Assembly (NCBI GenBank): GCA_033856025.1
Contig: JAWVFQ010000029.1
Coordinates: forward strand, 62,001-126,000
Source: AC-38 sp033856025
Lineage (GTDB): Bacteria; Actinomycetota; Thermoleophilia; Solirubrobacterales; Solirubrobacteraceae
DNA: 64,000 nucleotides
Direction: 5' to 3'
In this document: positions 32,534 to 41,493 of the stretch, one piece after another
Layout: every line of letters starts with the position of its first letter
Numbering within the stretch: the stretch's first letter is position 1
The notes under the pieces: generated by a model
Seen by the model: the letters and a program-made list of their open reading frames with translations, nothing else
What the model was told of the DNA's origin: nothing
The model's database searches: none
Translations under genes and position numbers: made by a program

Positions 32534-34045
32534 ATGTCCCCAAGGACGGCAGTCGCGGTGGTCGTCGCAACCGGGGCAGCCGCCGGCGTGGCATGGCAGC
32601 TCGCGGCCGGTGACACGGTGCGCGACGTGGGCGTCCGCCTCGACCTGCGGGAGCGTGGCCCGCTCGAGCTGCGCCTGGGCGGGCCGCTGTGGCGCGACCG
32701 GACTCTGCGCGACCCCGAGGGGGCCCGCGACGTGGCGTACGTGCTGCGCGATGCGCCGCTCGAGGTCGCGATCGCGGGACGCGACGGCGGCCGGCCCAAG
32801 GACCTCGTCGTGGCGGTGGACGGTCAGGTCGCAGCCCGGCGTCGGCTGTGCGACAGCGCTCCGTGCCCGGCCCATGCGAGGCTGACTCTGACCCCCGCGG
32901 TCAGCGCGCGGGGGCCGGGCCTGCACCGGCTGTCCCTGCGAGCGACCGGCACGCGACCGCGGGACGTGGCGGGCAGCACCTTCGAGGTGACGGTCGGCCG
33001 GAAGCTCAGCGCACTGGAGGCCGAGCCCGTGGCCCGGCGGGCGGGTCCCCCGGCGCGACCGTCGGTCGGTTCCCGGGACCGCCGGCGCGCGCTCGCCGTC
33101 GTCGAGCGAGAGCGCCGCTGGGGGGTCCTGCGCGGAGTGCTCGGCCTGTCCTTCTACGAAGTCGCGCAGGTCGGGCGGCTGCGCGGAGTCAGGGGGAGTG
33201 ACGTGGGCGCGACCCTGCTCCTGTCCCTGCCGGTCGCCCGCTCGGTTCGCGCCCAGGTTCCGGCCTACGTGCCCGATGCGCGCGCCGCGAGCGGCTTCCG
33301 GCTCCGGCAGGTGACGCTTTCCGCTCCGCTCCTGCGGGACCTCCTCGTGGACGTGGACCTCACGAAGCTGCGGGTGGTCGCGGCCGAGCCGGGACCGCGC
33401 TCGAGCACCGACGGCGCGCAGGGCGTCGCCGGGCCCACCCCGGTGGAGTCGCCGGCGGATGCCCCGCGCGCCGACCCGGAGCTGGTCCGACTGTCCGATG
33501 CGGGACCGGCCTTCATGGCCTACGACGGGACCGCGTCGCTGCGACGCGGCGCGCGGGACTGGGCCGTGTCGCTCATCTTCACCGGTCACGCCAGCGTGGG
33601 AAAGGTGAAGCGGGCGCTCCGCGGGCTCGGGTTCACGCATTCCGGTCGCCCCAGCTACCTCCCCTACCGCGTGAGGCCGGGCGCTCTGCGCTTCGACGGC
33701 GACCGCGGCGTCAAGACCGGCTGCGACCGGCAGGGCACCGACCTGCACCTGAGGCTGTACGCGCCCAGCGCCACCGACCGCTTCGTGGACCCCGAGTACG
33801 GCGACGTCGTCGTCGCGACCGCACACCATGACCGCGGGGACGGATGTGGCCATCCACCCGCGCTGTTCGGGTTCTCCGAGAGCGCGGAGCAACGCATCGC
33901 CGGCCTGGTCTCCGCCCGGCTGGGCTGGCGGGTGAGGCCTGATCGACTCGCGCTCGGGAATCCCGAGCCCTACCGCCGCGACATCGGCGACAGCGCCCAC
34001 GTCTGGTGGAGCGACGGCCGCGCCACCCTCATAGCCGTGCCCTGA
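32534..34045 (+). CDS. Hypothetical exported or membrane-anchored protein
   Basis: A 503-residue protein that I cannot assign to a family. An N-terminal hydrophobic segment (AVAVVVATGAAAGVAWQLAAG) is a signal or anchor. The rest is Arg/Asp-rich with beta character and three Cys clusters: LCDSAPCPAHAR (about 115-126), KTGCDRQGTD (about 395) and DRGDGCGHPPALFGF (about 435). The C-terminal part, with FTGHASVGKVKRALRGLGFTHSG in pieces, may be a compact domain. It starts at ATG 32534, follows the repeated upstream element and ends 159 bases before a strong terminator. The spaced Cys suggest disulphides outside the cell. Confidence 0.75.
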   Translation: MSPRTAVAVVVATGAAAGVAWQLAAGDTVRDVGVRLDLRERGPLELRLGGPLWRDRTLRDPEGARDVAYVLRDAPLEVAIAGRDGGRPKDLVVAVDGQVAARRRLCDSAPCPAHARLTLTPAVSARGPGLHRLSLRATGTRPRDVAGSTFEVTVGRKLSALEAEPVARRAGPPARPSVGSRDRRRALAVVERERRWGVLRGVLGLSFYEVAQVGRLRGVRGSDVGATLLLSLPVARSVRAQVPAYVPDARAASGFRLRQVTLSAPLLRDLLVDVDLTKLRVVAAEPGPRSSTDGAQGVAGPTPVESPADAPRADPELVRLSDAGPAFMAYDGTASLRRGARDWAVSLIFTGHASVGKVKRALRGLGFTHSGRPSYLPYRVRPGALRFDGDRGVKTGCDRQGTDLHLRLYAPSATDRFVDPEYGDVVVATAHHDRGDGCGHPPALFGFSESAEQRIAGLVSARLGWRVRPDRLALGNPEPYRRDIGDSAHVWWSDGRATLIAVP

Positions 34046-34203
34046 CAGCTCGCGGCTAGCGCCACGTACTCCACGCGGCGCAGGCCGAAGATGCGCCCTC
34101 CGGCCGACGACAGCCGGCCAGGCCACGGCGATCATGTCGGCATGGCTACGGTCTTCCCTCCGACCGGCCGTGAACATCCCGGACTCCGCGTTCGGGATCC
34201 GCG

Positions 34204-34234
34204 AAAGGCCCCGGGTCCCCCGCCCGGGGCCTTT
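34204..34234 (+). terminator. 12-bp hairpin terminator
   Basis: A perfect 12-bp stem, AAAGGCCCCGGG with CCCGGGGCCTTT, and a 7-base loop, followed by a short CTTTCC tract. It ends transcription of the gene at 32534 before the YetF gene, and its symmetry allows function in both directions. Confidence 0.8.
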
Positions 34235-34254
34235 CCACTTCTGGCCCCCGGCCT

Positions 34255-34830
34255 GTGAGCGGCGTGCCGTACGCCGCCTCGCTGGTGTCCAACCTGTTCC
34301 ACCTCGGCGTGCCGGCGCCCGAGAAGGTCCTGCGCTCGCTCCTGGTGTTCGCCTTCCTGGTGGTCGCGCTGCGCCTCGGCGGCAAGCGCGAGCTGGCGCA
34401 GATCAACGTCCTCGACCTCGCGGTGCTCCTGCTCGTGTCCAACGCGCTGCAGAACGCGATGATCGGCAGCGACAACTCGCTGCTCGGCGGGGTCCTCGGG
34501 GCGTCGACGCTGTTCGTCGCCAACTACGTCTTCGTCCGCATCACCTACCGCAGCGCGTGGGCGCGCCGCGTGCTCGAGGGGACGCCGCGGGTCCTCGTGC
34601 GCGACGGCCGCGTGGACCGTCGGGCGCTGGGGCGCGAGGCGATCTCGGTCAGCGAGATCCGCTCGGTCGCGCGCGACCGCGGGTTCGACGGGCTGCACGA
34701 CGTCGCCCTGCTGGTGCTCGAGACCAACGGCCACATGGCGGTCATGGGGGCGCATGACGCGGAGCGCTGGCGCAGCGACCACGGCGTACCCCAGGGGAAG
34801 CAGCCGCAAGAGCCTTCGGCGGGGCGATGA
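34255..34830 (+). CDS. DUF421/YetF-family membrane protein
   Basis: A 191-residue protein. Two or three membrane helices in the first 90 residues (VLRSLLVFAFLVVALRL, LDLAVLLLVSNALQNAM, LLGGVLGASTLFVANYVF) are followed by a soluble YetF domain with GTPRVLVRDGRVDRRALGREAISVSEIRS in parts and LLVLETNGHMAVMG. KRELAQINVLDL is a hallmark of the family. YetF proteins are linked to spore or envelope stress in Bacillus, without known activity. The start is GTG 34255, about 20 bases after the terminator hairpin. It stands alone before the HIBADH-type operon. Confidence 0.88.
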   Translation: MSGVPYAASLVSNLFHLGVPAPEKVLRSLLVFAFLVVALRLGGKRELAQINVLDLAVLLLVSNALQNAMIGSDNSLLGGVLGASTLFVANYVFVRITYRSAWARRVLEGTPRVLVRDGRVDRRALGREAISVSEIRSVARDRGFDGLHDVALLVLETNGHMAVMGAHDAERWRSDHGVPQGKQPQEPSAGR

Positions 34831-34890
34831 CGAGGCGCTGTGCAGCCCGCAGGATTGACGCACGACCGCCCACGTCCTGAAGGAGAGCTC

Positions 34891-35784
34891 ATGTCGGCAT
34901 CCGAACCCAGCAGGCCCATGATCGCGGTGCTCGGCACCGGCCGGATGGGCGAGCCGATGGCGCGCAACCTGCTCGCGGCCGGCTTCCGGGTGGCGGTGTG
35001 GGATCGCACCCCGGCGCACGCCGCGCCGCTCACCGCCGATGGCGCGCGGCTCGCGGACTCGCCCGCCGGCGCGGCCACCGATGCCGACGTGGTGATCACC
35101 ATGCTCGCCGACGGCGCCGCGGTCGAGGAGGCGATGACGTCCCCGTTCACGGGCGCGCGGTCGACGATCGCCCGCGGAGCCGTGTGGGTGCAGATGGCGA
35201 CCGTCGGCATCGAGTGGACCGACCGGCTGGCCGCGCTGGCCGCCGGCAGTGGGCTCGAGTTCGTCGACGCCCCGGTGTCGGGGAGCGACGGACCGGCCCG
35301 CGAGGGCAAGCTGATCGTGCTGGCCTCCGGCCCCGAACCGGTCCGCGATCGCGTGCAGTCCATCTTCGACGTCCTGGGCCAGCGGACGGTGTGGCTCGGG
35401 CCGGCGGGCAACGGCACCCGCCTCAAGCTCGTGCTCAACAGCTGGCTCGTGTCGCTCACGGAGGCCATGGCCGAGACGCTGGCGCTCACCGAGGCCCTGG
35501 GCCTGGAGCCGCGCCAGCTTTTCGAGACCATCGCCGGCGGGCCGCTGGCCGCGCCCTACGCGCTGGTCAAGGGCAAGGCCATGATCGCGCATGACTTCGA
35601 GCCGGGCTTCGCCCTGCGTCACGCGGTCAAGGACGTGCGACTGGCGCTGGCCGCCGCCGAGCATGGCGACGTGGACCTGCCGGTCACCGCCGCCGTCCTG
35701 CGCCGGTGGGATCGGGCCATGGCCGACGGTCACGCCGACGACGACGTCGCCTCGGTGATCGCCGAGGCGGTGGCCCGGCCGTGA
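34891..35784 (+). CDS. NAD(P)-dependent 3-hydroxyisobutyrate dehydrogenase-family enzyme
   Basis: A 297-residue beta-hydroxyacid dehydrogenase. It has VLGTGRMGEPMARNLLAAGF at the N-terminal NAD(P) fold, DAPVSGSDGPAREGKL, and the catalytic Lys in AGNGTRLKLVLN, with the helical domain following. It should oxidise a 3-hydroxy acid or reduce a related aldehyde acid (HIBADH, tartronate semialdehyde reductase or glyoxylate reductase-type). A good ribosome binding site (AAGGAGAG) fixes ATG 34891. It heads an operon with two small proteins joined by GTGA overlaps. Confidence 0.9.
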   Translation: MSASEPSRPMIAVLGTGRMGEPMARNLLAAGFRVAVWDRTPAHAAPLTADGARLADSPAGAATDADVVITMLADGAAVEEAMTSPFTGARSTIARGAVWVQMATVGIEWTDRLAALAAGSGLEFVDAPVSGSDGPAREGKLIVLASGPEPVRDRVQSIFDVLGQRTVWLGPAGNGTRLKLVLNSWLVSLTEAMAETLALTEALGLEPRQLFETIAGGPLAAPYALVKGKAMIAHDFEPGFALRHAVKDVRLALAAAEHGDVDLPVTAAVLRRWDRAMADGHADDDVASVIAEAVARP

Positions 35785-36239
35785 ACTCCCGGAAGACCGC
35801 CCTGTGGACCCTGGCCGCCGTGGGGGCCGTCGTCCTGCTGACCGCGGTGGGGGTCGGCCTGTCGGCCGGCGTGCAGGCCTACAAGCGCGCCGAGGCGCGC
35901 GCCAACGGCGAGAACGACGTGAGGCTGACGCACATCGAGATCAGCCGCGCCCGTCAGCAGGCGAAGATCACGCGTGCCCAGATCGCGGCGACCCAGGCCA
36001 ACGCGGAGAAGCGTTACCAGGAGGCCGTCGGCATCCGGCGCGCCCAGAACGAGATAGCCAAGAGCCTGACCAGCCAGTACCTGCAGCACGAGGCGATCCA
36101 GGCGCAGAAGGCGGTGGCGACCTCCGGGCGCAACAACACGATCATCTACGTGCCCTCCGGCGCCAACGGAGTGCCGCTGGTGCAGGACCCGCAGAACGTG
36201 AATCGCCTGCGACCGACGCCTCCGCCGGCGCAGCCGTGA
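35781..36239 (+). CDS. Single-pass membrane protein with SPFH-tail-like helix
   Basis: A 152-residue protein starting at GTG 35781, overlapping the dehydrogenase stop. One transmembrane helix (LWTLAAVGAVVLLTAVGVGL) is followed by a long amphipathic helix rich in Ala, Gln and Arg (RARQQAKITRAQIAATQANA, then EKRYQEAVGIRRAQNEIAKS) and a tail with NNTIIYVPSGANGVPLVQ. The helix and the IIYVP strand look like the end of stomatin/prohibitin (SPFH) proteins, but no SPFH domain precedes them. I do not know a named family. It may be a scaffold for its operon partners. Confidence 0.7.
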   Translation: MNSRKTALWTLAAVGAVVLLTAVGVGLSAGVQAYKRAEARANGENDVRLTHIEISRARQQAKITRAQIAATQANAEKRYQEAVGIRRAQNEIAKSLTSQYLQHEAIQAQKAVATSGRNNTIIYVPSGANGVPLVQDPQNVNRLRPTPPPAQP

Positions 36240-36676
36240 CGGCGAGCACCGACTTCACGGCCGAGGAATGGCGGGCTGTCCGCCACGGCCCGCCGAGCGC
36301 CGCGTTGCTCGTCGCCGCGGCGCCGCCCGGCGCGGCGCTTCGCGAGAGCCTGGCGCTGGGCGGCGCGTACGCCCACCAGCGGCTGGAGCCCGGGAACGGC
36401 CGGCTGCTCGACGAGCTCGTCGCGTCCACGCCCGAGGTGGGGCGCCTGCGCTACCGCTCGGTCGACGCGCTCCGCGAGCAGTGCACGCAGAGCCTTCGCG
36501 ATGCCGTGGAGGTGCTCCGGCAGCGAGCGACGCCGGCGGAGCTCGACGAGTACCGGCGCTTCGTCCTCACCGTCGCCGGCCGGGTCGCCCGGGCCGGCGG
36601 GGAGAGCGAGGAGGAGCGGGTCGCCCTCGAGGGAGTCGCGGAGGCCGTCGGCGCCGCGCGAACGTCCCTCCGTTGA
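36236..36676 (+). CDS. Hypothetical small helical protein
   Basis: A 146-residue soluble protein starting at GTG 36236, overlapping the previous gene's stop by four bases. It opens FTAEEWRAVRHGPPSAALLVAAAPP in parts, is helical, and ends SEEERVALEGVAEAVGAART, a pattern I have seen in TerB-like or DUF-type actinobacterial proteins, where an acidic EEE pattern near the end can bind metal. I cannot name the family with confidence. It is the last gene of the dehydrogenase operon and converges on the FUSC gene 37 bp away. Confidence 0.65.
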   Translation: MTASTDFTAEEWRAVRHGPPSAALLVAAAPPGAALRESLALGGAYAHQRLEPGNGRLLDELVASTPEVGRLRYRSVDALREQCTQSLRDAVEVLRQRATPAELDEYRRFVLTVAGRVARAGGESEEERVALEGVAEAVGAARTSLR

Positions 36677-36712
36677 CGCGGCCGGCGGGAGCGGGTCACC
36701 CGTGTGCCCGCA

Positions 36713-38875
36713 TCAGCCGGCGAGCTCGCCGGCCGGCGCGACGAGCTGGGACTCCAGCCGTCGCAGGTCGTCGAGCTGCTGGCCCGCCCACAGCAGACCG
36801 AGGCCGAGTCCGACCCCCGCGGCATCCTCGCGCGCGACCGCCTCGTGCGCGCATCGGAGCACCCGCAGACGGCCGTCCATGTCACGGTGGCGAGGCGGGG
36901 GGGCCGGCCGGGCCTCGAGGAGTGCGTCGCCCAGGGCGGAGTACCAGGAGCGGAGCCTCCGGACCTCGCCGTCGAGGGCGTCCACGCTGCGCCCCGGGCC
37001 TGAGCCGTCAGGCGGGGGCGCCAGGGTCGACAGCGAGTACGCCCCCAGTCGTACCCGGGTGGCCCCGGCCACGAGCTTCGCGAGGTCCTCCCGATGCCCG
37101 CGGTCGGCAGAGTCCTCCGCGAGGTACTGGCGAAACGCGTCGTCGAGCCGATCGGCCGCGGCCCGCGCCTCGCGGCGGGCGCCCGCGATCCGGTTCGCGT
37201 CGCCCCCGCCGGCCAGCCGCTCGACGGCGGCGGCCACGTAGTCGGCGCCGCGGACGTAGCTGTCGGCCAGACCCCGGCGCACGACGGTCGCGGCGCCGCG
37301 CGGCCAGAACAGCGCGCCGACGCCGAGGCTGACCGCGAACCCGGCGGCGATGTCCTCGACGCGAACGAGCCCGACCGTCCAGCCGCTGGGCTGGATGAGG
37401 TTGAAGAGGATGAGCAGGGTGAGGGTGAAGCCCGCCTGTCCCGCGGCGAACGAGATGGCCCGTGGCGCGTATGCGGCGAGGAGGACGGCCACCGGGAGCA
37501 GCGCCCACAGGACGGTCTGGTCGGTGCCCGCGGCGATGACGACACCGACGCCCACGAGCAGGCCGAGCGCGGTTCCTGCCAGCGCGCTGAGCACGCTCGA
37601 CCCGGTCCCCAGCGCGTTCGAGCGCAGGACGGACAGGGTCCCGAGAACCACCCAGAAGGCGTTCTGGAAGCCCGCCTGCTGGGCGATCGCGACCGCGATG
37701 GCGAGCGCGGCGGCGCCCCTGACGCTGTTGCGGAGCAGGGCCGACCGCGCGCTGGCGTGCGCGCGGACGAGCCGGCGCGCCGCGCGGAGCGCGGACCTCG
37801 CCCTCGCCGCTCTGCGGCCGGGTGCTCCGCGCCCCGCGGCACGCTGCGCATTGCGACCGACGTCGCGCGCGACGAAGGACATCTCGCGCATGCGAAACGA
37901 CGGGTCCATCCGGGACAGCAGCGTCAGGTCGCCCGGCTCGGCCGGTCGCCGCGCGACGTCCCGCGCGAGGGCGTCCGCGACGGCCGCCCGGGTCCGGTCG
38001 AGCCGGTCGAGGTCCGGGCGCTCGTCTCCTCCGTCCAGCGTTGCCGCACTGCCCCGGAGCGCCGCCGCCACGGCCGCCATCACCTCCCGGTTCTCCGCCG
38101 CGCACAATCCCGCCGCGGATCCCGTCCCGTCCGCCGGCACGTGCGCGATCGACAGGAACCAGTCGAGCTCGTCGACCAGGAAGGCCAGCGCCTCGGTGGA
38201 GCCCGTGGCCCCCGTGGGACGGTGGGGGGTGGAGACGAATTCCCTGCGGACCGCGGCCACCTCCGCCCGGGCGGCGCGGTCGCAGCCGGAGACCAGCGAG
38301 GGATCGCCGGCCAGCTCGGCCGCGACCAGGTCGGCCAGGGCCCGGCACGCCCGGGCGGCGGCCTCGCGCAGGGTGTCCCGCGACCGCGGAGGCCACAGCA
38401 GCATCAGCGCGGTGATCCCCACGCCGCACGCCAGGGCCCACCCCTCCAGGCGCGGCGGGATGGCCGAGGGCTCGGCGGGGACGTTCACCGGCAGGATGAA
38501 CGTGAGCAGTGCCGCGAAGCCCGCGGCGGCGAAGTAGCCGTTGATCGCGCTCGAGAACAGGATCCCGAAGGCGACGACGGCCATGGCCCCGGCGCCCAGC
38601 CACGGGTCCGTCGAGCACAGCGTTCCCAGGGTGATGAACACGGCCCCGGCCGTGAACAGAGCGAGATAGGCGACGAGTCGCCTGTCCGCGGGCCCGCGGA
38701 GGTCCGCCAGAACCAGGATCGCGAAGGAGCCCAGGGCGGCGAAGATCGTCGTCTGCGGCTGCTGGATGACCTTGTCCGCGAAGGCGAACACCGCGGGCAT
38801 CACGATCGCCGCCCGCGCGGCGCTCTTGAGGGCAAGGCGCCCGGGATCCGTGAGTCCAGGCCACAGCGCTCGCAT
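36713..38875 (-). CDS. FUSC-family (aromatic acid exporter-like) membrane protein
   Basis: A 720-residue protein with two membrane blocks. The first (about 20-155) includes QPQTTIFAALGSFAILVLADL; the second (about 350-500) includes FQNAFWVVLGTLSVLRSNALG and LLLVGVGVV. A soluble region of about 180 residues lies between, and an Arg/Asp-rich soluble C-terminal part follows. This is the architecture of FUSC and YccS-type proteins, proposed exporters of aromatic or fusaric acids. ATG 38875 is used; GTG 38881 is close. It is divergent from the aldo-keto reductase with about 170 bases between the starts. Confidence 0.86.
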   Translation of the reverse strand: MRALWPGLTDPGRLALKSAARAAIVMPAVFAFADKVIQQPQTTIFAALGSFAILVLADLRGPADRRLVAYLALFTAGAVFITLGTLCSTDPWLGAGAMAVVAFGILFSSAINGYFAAAGFAALLTFILPVNVPAEPSAIPPRLEGWALACGVGITALMLLWPPRSRDTLREAAARACRALADLVAAELAGDPSLVSGCDRAARAEVAAVRREFVSTPHRPTGATGSTEALAFLVDELDWFLSIAHVPADGTGSAAGLCAAENREVMAAVAAALRGSAATLDGGDERPDLDRLDRTRAAVADALARDVARRPAEPGDLTLLSRMDPSFRMREMSFVARDVGRNAQRAAGRGAPGRRAARARSALRAARRLVRAHASARSALLRNSVRGAAALAIAVAIAQQAGFQNAFWVVLGTLSVLRSNALGTGSSVLSALAGTALGLLVGVGVVIAAGTDQTVLWALLPVAVLLAAYAPRAISFAAGQAGFTLTLLILFNLIQPSGWTVGLVRVEDIAAGFAVSLGVGALFWPRGAATVVRRGLADSYVRGADYVAAAVERLAGGGDANRIAGARREARAAADRLDDAFRQYLAEDSADRGHREDLAKLVAGATRVRLGAYSLSTLAPPPDGSGPGRSVDALDGEVRRLRSWYSALGDALLEARPAPPPRHRDMDGRLRVLRCAHEAVAREDAAGVGLGLGLLWAGQQLDDLRRLESQLVAPAGELAG

Positions 38876-38952
38876 CGTCACGCCATCGTCGAGGACGGCT
38901 GGACGATCGTCGTCGGCCGGCCGGCTGCTCTTCCATGTACTCCCCCGGGCGT

Positions 38953-38973
38953 ACGCCGAAGAGTCATCGGCGT
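38953..38973. promoter_or_regulatory. Inverted repeat between divergent FUSC and aldo-keto reductase genes
   Basis: ACGCCGA and TCGGCGT, perfect 7-bp arms around a 7-base spacer, near the middle of the 170-bp gap. It could be the site of a regulator of either gene, but no adjacent regulator gene is seen. Confidence 0.4.
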
Positions 38974-39044
38974 GCCGACGACAGCGCAGCGCCCGGCCGG
39001 GACCATCTCGCGCAGCGATCCGAAGCGAACAGGAGATGAGCGAG

Positions 39045-40022
39045 ATGCAGACGACCACGTTGGGAATGACGGACCTGCAGGTGTCCCGCATCGCCTTCGG
39101 CACCTGGCAGCTCGGCGGCGAGTGGGGCACCTTCGACGAGGAGGAGGCGATCGCTGCGATCCGCACGGCGCGGGAGCTGGGGGTCGACTTCTTCGACACC
39201 GCCCAGGCGTACGGCTTCGGTGCCTCGGAGCGGTTCCTGGGACGGGCGCTGCGCGATGACCTCGACCACCGCCGCGACGAGATCACGATCGCCACCAAGG
39301 GCGGGCTGCGCCCGCAGGGCGAGGGGATGGTGCGCGACTCCAGCCCGCGGTGGCTGCGCGAGGGCGTGGAGTCCAGCCTGCGCGCGCTGGACGTCGAGTA
39401 CATCGACCTCTACCAGGTGCACTGGCCGGACCCGAATGTGCCGTTCGCCGAGACGGCCGGGGCGCTCCAGGCCATGGTGGACGAGGGCAAGATCCGCCAC
39501 GTGGGCGTGTCCAACTACGACGTCGACCAGCTGTCGGACTTCGCGCGGACGCGGCCGGTGGAGACCGTTCAGCCGCCCTACCACCTCTTCCGCCGCGACA
39601 TCGAGGCCGACGTGCTGCCGTACGCGCGCGAGCACGACATCGGCGTCCTGGCCTACGCGCCGCTCGCCCACGGGCTGCTGAGCGGGGCCTACGACGAGGA
39701 CACCACGTTCGCCGCGGACGACTGGCGCAGCCACAGCCCGCTCTTCCAGGGCCAGGCGTTCCGGCGCAACGTCGCCACGGTGCGCGAGCTCGCGCGGTTC
39801 GCCGCCGAGCGCGACCACCGGGTGGGTCAGCTCGCGGTCGCCTGGGTGCTGGCCAACCCGGCCGTGCAGGTGGCGATCGTCGGCTCGCGCCACCCCCAGC
39901 ACATCGCGGGTCCGATCGGGGCCCTCGACCTGCGGCTCGACGCGGACGCGCTGGACGAGATCGACCGCATCATGGCCGGCGCCGTGCCCGCGGCCGGTCC
40001 GTCCCCGGAGATGGTCCGATGA
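39045..40022 (+). CDS. Aldo-keto reductase
   Basis: A 325-residue NADPH-dependent aldo-keto reductase of the YajO/IolS-like group. The catalytic tetrad is seen: FFDTAQAYGFGASE (Asp, Tyr), IATKGG (Lys) and YQVHWPDPN (His). The NADPH-binding C-terminus has VAIVGSRHPQHIAG. An AGGAG at 39031-39035 suits ATG 39045; ATG 39036 is possible. It is the first of four coupled reading frames: this enzyme, a 27-codon ORF, a sugar porter and a second aldo-keto reductase. Together they could take up and convert a sugar or polyol, with inositol or a related ring as one candidate. Confidence 0.92.
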   Translation: MQTTTLGMTDLQVSRIAFGTWQLGGEWGTFDEEEAIAAIRTARELGVDFFDTAQAYGFGASERFLGRALRDDLDHRRDEITIATKGGLRPQGEGMVRDSSPRWLREGVESSLRALDVEYIDLYQVHWPDPNVPFAETAGALQAMVDEGKIRHVGVSNYDVDQLSDFARTRPVETVQPPYHLFRRDIEADVLPYAREHDIGVLAYAPLAHGLLSGAYDEDTTFAADDWRSHSPLFQGQAFRRNVATVRELARFAAERDHRVGQLAVAWVLANPAVQVAIVGSRHPQHIAGPIGALDLRLDADALDEIDRIMAGAVPAAGPSPEMVR

Positions 40023-40102
40023 CCGCGGCCGCGGGCTGGCGCACGCTGGCCCCGTTCGACCCGCCCGAGCTCACCACTGCCGTCGAGGAGGCACCCAGAT
40101 GA
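40019..40102 (+). CDS. 27-residue coupling ORF
   Basis: The ATG overlaps the aldo-keto reductase stop (ATGA) and the TGA overlaps the first ATG of the sugar porter (ATGATG), so this tiny frame exactly bridges the two. It encodes MTAAAGWRTLAPFDPPEL followed by TTAVEEAPR and has codon use like its neighbours. The GAGGAGG ribosome site for the porter lies inside it. It may be a real microprotein, or a frame whose translation opens the porter start. Confidence 0.5.
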   Translation: MTAAAGWRTLAPFDPPELTTAVEEAPR

Positions 40103-41493
40103 TGCGATCCGAAACCAACGCTTCGCGACTCGCCGGCGGCGGCCCCTTCGTGGGCGTCGTGGCCGTGGTCGCCGCCCTCGGCGGCTTTTTGTTCGGCTAC
40201 GACACGGGCGTGATCTCCGGCGCCCTGCTGTTCATCAAGCAGGACTTCGGCGGCCTGTCGAGCTTCCTCCAGGGCGCCGTGGTGAGCGGGCTGCTCCTGG
40301 GGGCGACGCTCGGCGCTCTGGTGGCGGGCCGGATGGCCGACTCGCTCGGGCGCCGCCCCACGATCATCGTCGCGGCCGTGACCTTCGTCGTGGGGATCGT
40401 GGTGGTCCTCGTATCGCCGGGCGTGTGGGTGCTGATCGCCGGCCGCTTCGTGATCGGTCTGGGCATCGGACTGGTCTCCATGACCGTCCCGCTCTACATC
40501 TCCGAGGTGGCTCCGCCCAGCCACCGCGGCGCGCTCGTCTCGATCAACCAGCTGATGCTCGTGACGGGGATCCTGGTGGCCTACCTCGTGGACTACGCGT
40601 TCGCCGGCGCTGCGGACTGGCGAGCGATGTTCGCGGTTGGGCTCATCCCCGCCGTGCTGCTGGGCGTGGGGATGCTGTTCCTGCCCGAGACGCCCCGCTG
40701 GCTGGTGGGTCGAGGCCACCTCGACCGGGCGCGGCGCGTCCTGGCGCGGACGCATGACGAGGGCTCGCTGGAGGAGGAGATCCGGGCGGTCGAGCAGGAG
40801 CGCGGCCGGGACCGCGACTGGCGCGCGCCGCTGGCTCCCGGGCTCAGACCGCTGCTGATCGTCGGCGTCGGGCTGGCCGTGCTGCAGCAGGTGACCGGCA
40901 TCAACACGGTGATCTACTACGCGCCCACGATCCTTCAGCAGACCGGACTCAGCTCCAGCACCTCCATCCTCGCCTCGGTGAGCGTGGGCGCGATCAACCT
41001 GGTGATGACGGTGGTCTCACTCTTCCTGATCGACCGCCTCGGTCGCCGGCCCCTGCTGCTGGCGAGTCTGACCGGCATGGTGGTCAGCCTGGGGGGCCTC
41101 GGGCTCGCCTTCGCGCTCGGCCTGGGCTCGGGGCTGAGCTGGATCGCGCTCTTCTTCCTCGTCACCTATGTCGGGTCGTTCGCGATCGGAATGGGCCCGG
41201 TGTTCTGGCTGCTGATCTCCGAGATCTATCCGCTGCGCGTTCGCGGGGAGGCGATGAGCGTCGCGACGGCGGCCAACTGGCTGTCCAACTTCGCGGTGGG
41301 CCTCACCTTCCTGTTGCTGATCGACACGCTCGGACGCGCCGGTACCTTCTGGCTGTACGCGCTGGTGGGCGTGGTGGCGATCGCCTTCTCGTGGCGGCTG
41401 GTCCCGGAGACCAAGGGCCGGACGCTGGAGCAGATCGCCACGGCCCGCCGCGGGGCGCAAGGAGTGACCACACCGACAGGAGTGACGACATGA
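40099..41493 (+). CDS. Sugar porter, MFS family (XylE/IolT-like)
   Basis: A 464-residue 12-helix transporter. Sugar-porter signatures: LFGYDTGVISGALLF, DSLGRRPTI, LYISEVAPPSHRGALVS, FLPETPRWL, QQVTGINTVIYYAP, DRLGRRPLLL, ISEIYPLRVRG and VPETKGRTLEQI. This set is shared by xylose, glucose and myo-inositol proton symporters. The start is ATG 40099 or 40102, with GAGGAGG eight or so bases before. It overlaps the small coupling ORF and the second aldo-keto reductase. The protein end has the repeat GVTTPTGVTT. The substrate is probably a sugar or polyol acted on by the flanking reductases. Confidence 0.92.
   Translation: MMRSETNASRLAGGGPFVGVVAVVAALGGFLFGYDTGVISGALLFIKQDFGGLSSFLQGAVVSGLLLGATLGALVAGRMADSLGRRPTIIVAAVTFVVGIVVVLVSPGVWVLIAGRFVIGLGIGLVSMTVPLYISEVAPPSHRGALVSINQLMLVTGILVAYLVDYAFAGAADWRAMFAVGLIPAVLLGVGMLFLPETPRWLVGRGHLDRARRVLARTHDEGSLEEEIRAVEQERGRDRDWRAPLAPGLRPLLIVGVGLAVLQQVTGINTVIYYAPTILQQTGLSSSTSILASVSVGAINLVMTVVSLFLIDRLGRRPLLLASLTGMVVSLGGLGLAFALGLGSGLSWIALFFLVTYVGSFAIGMGPVFWLLISEIYPLRVRGEAMSVATAANWLSNFAVGLTFLLLIDTLGRAGTFWLYALVGVVAIAFSWRLVPETKGRTLEQIATARRGAQGVTTPTGVTT

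Noticed and set aside
34134..34254. Possible small gene between the gene at 32534 and the YetF gene
   Set aside because: The frame runs through the terminator hairpin and into YetF out of frame; no ribosome site.
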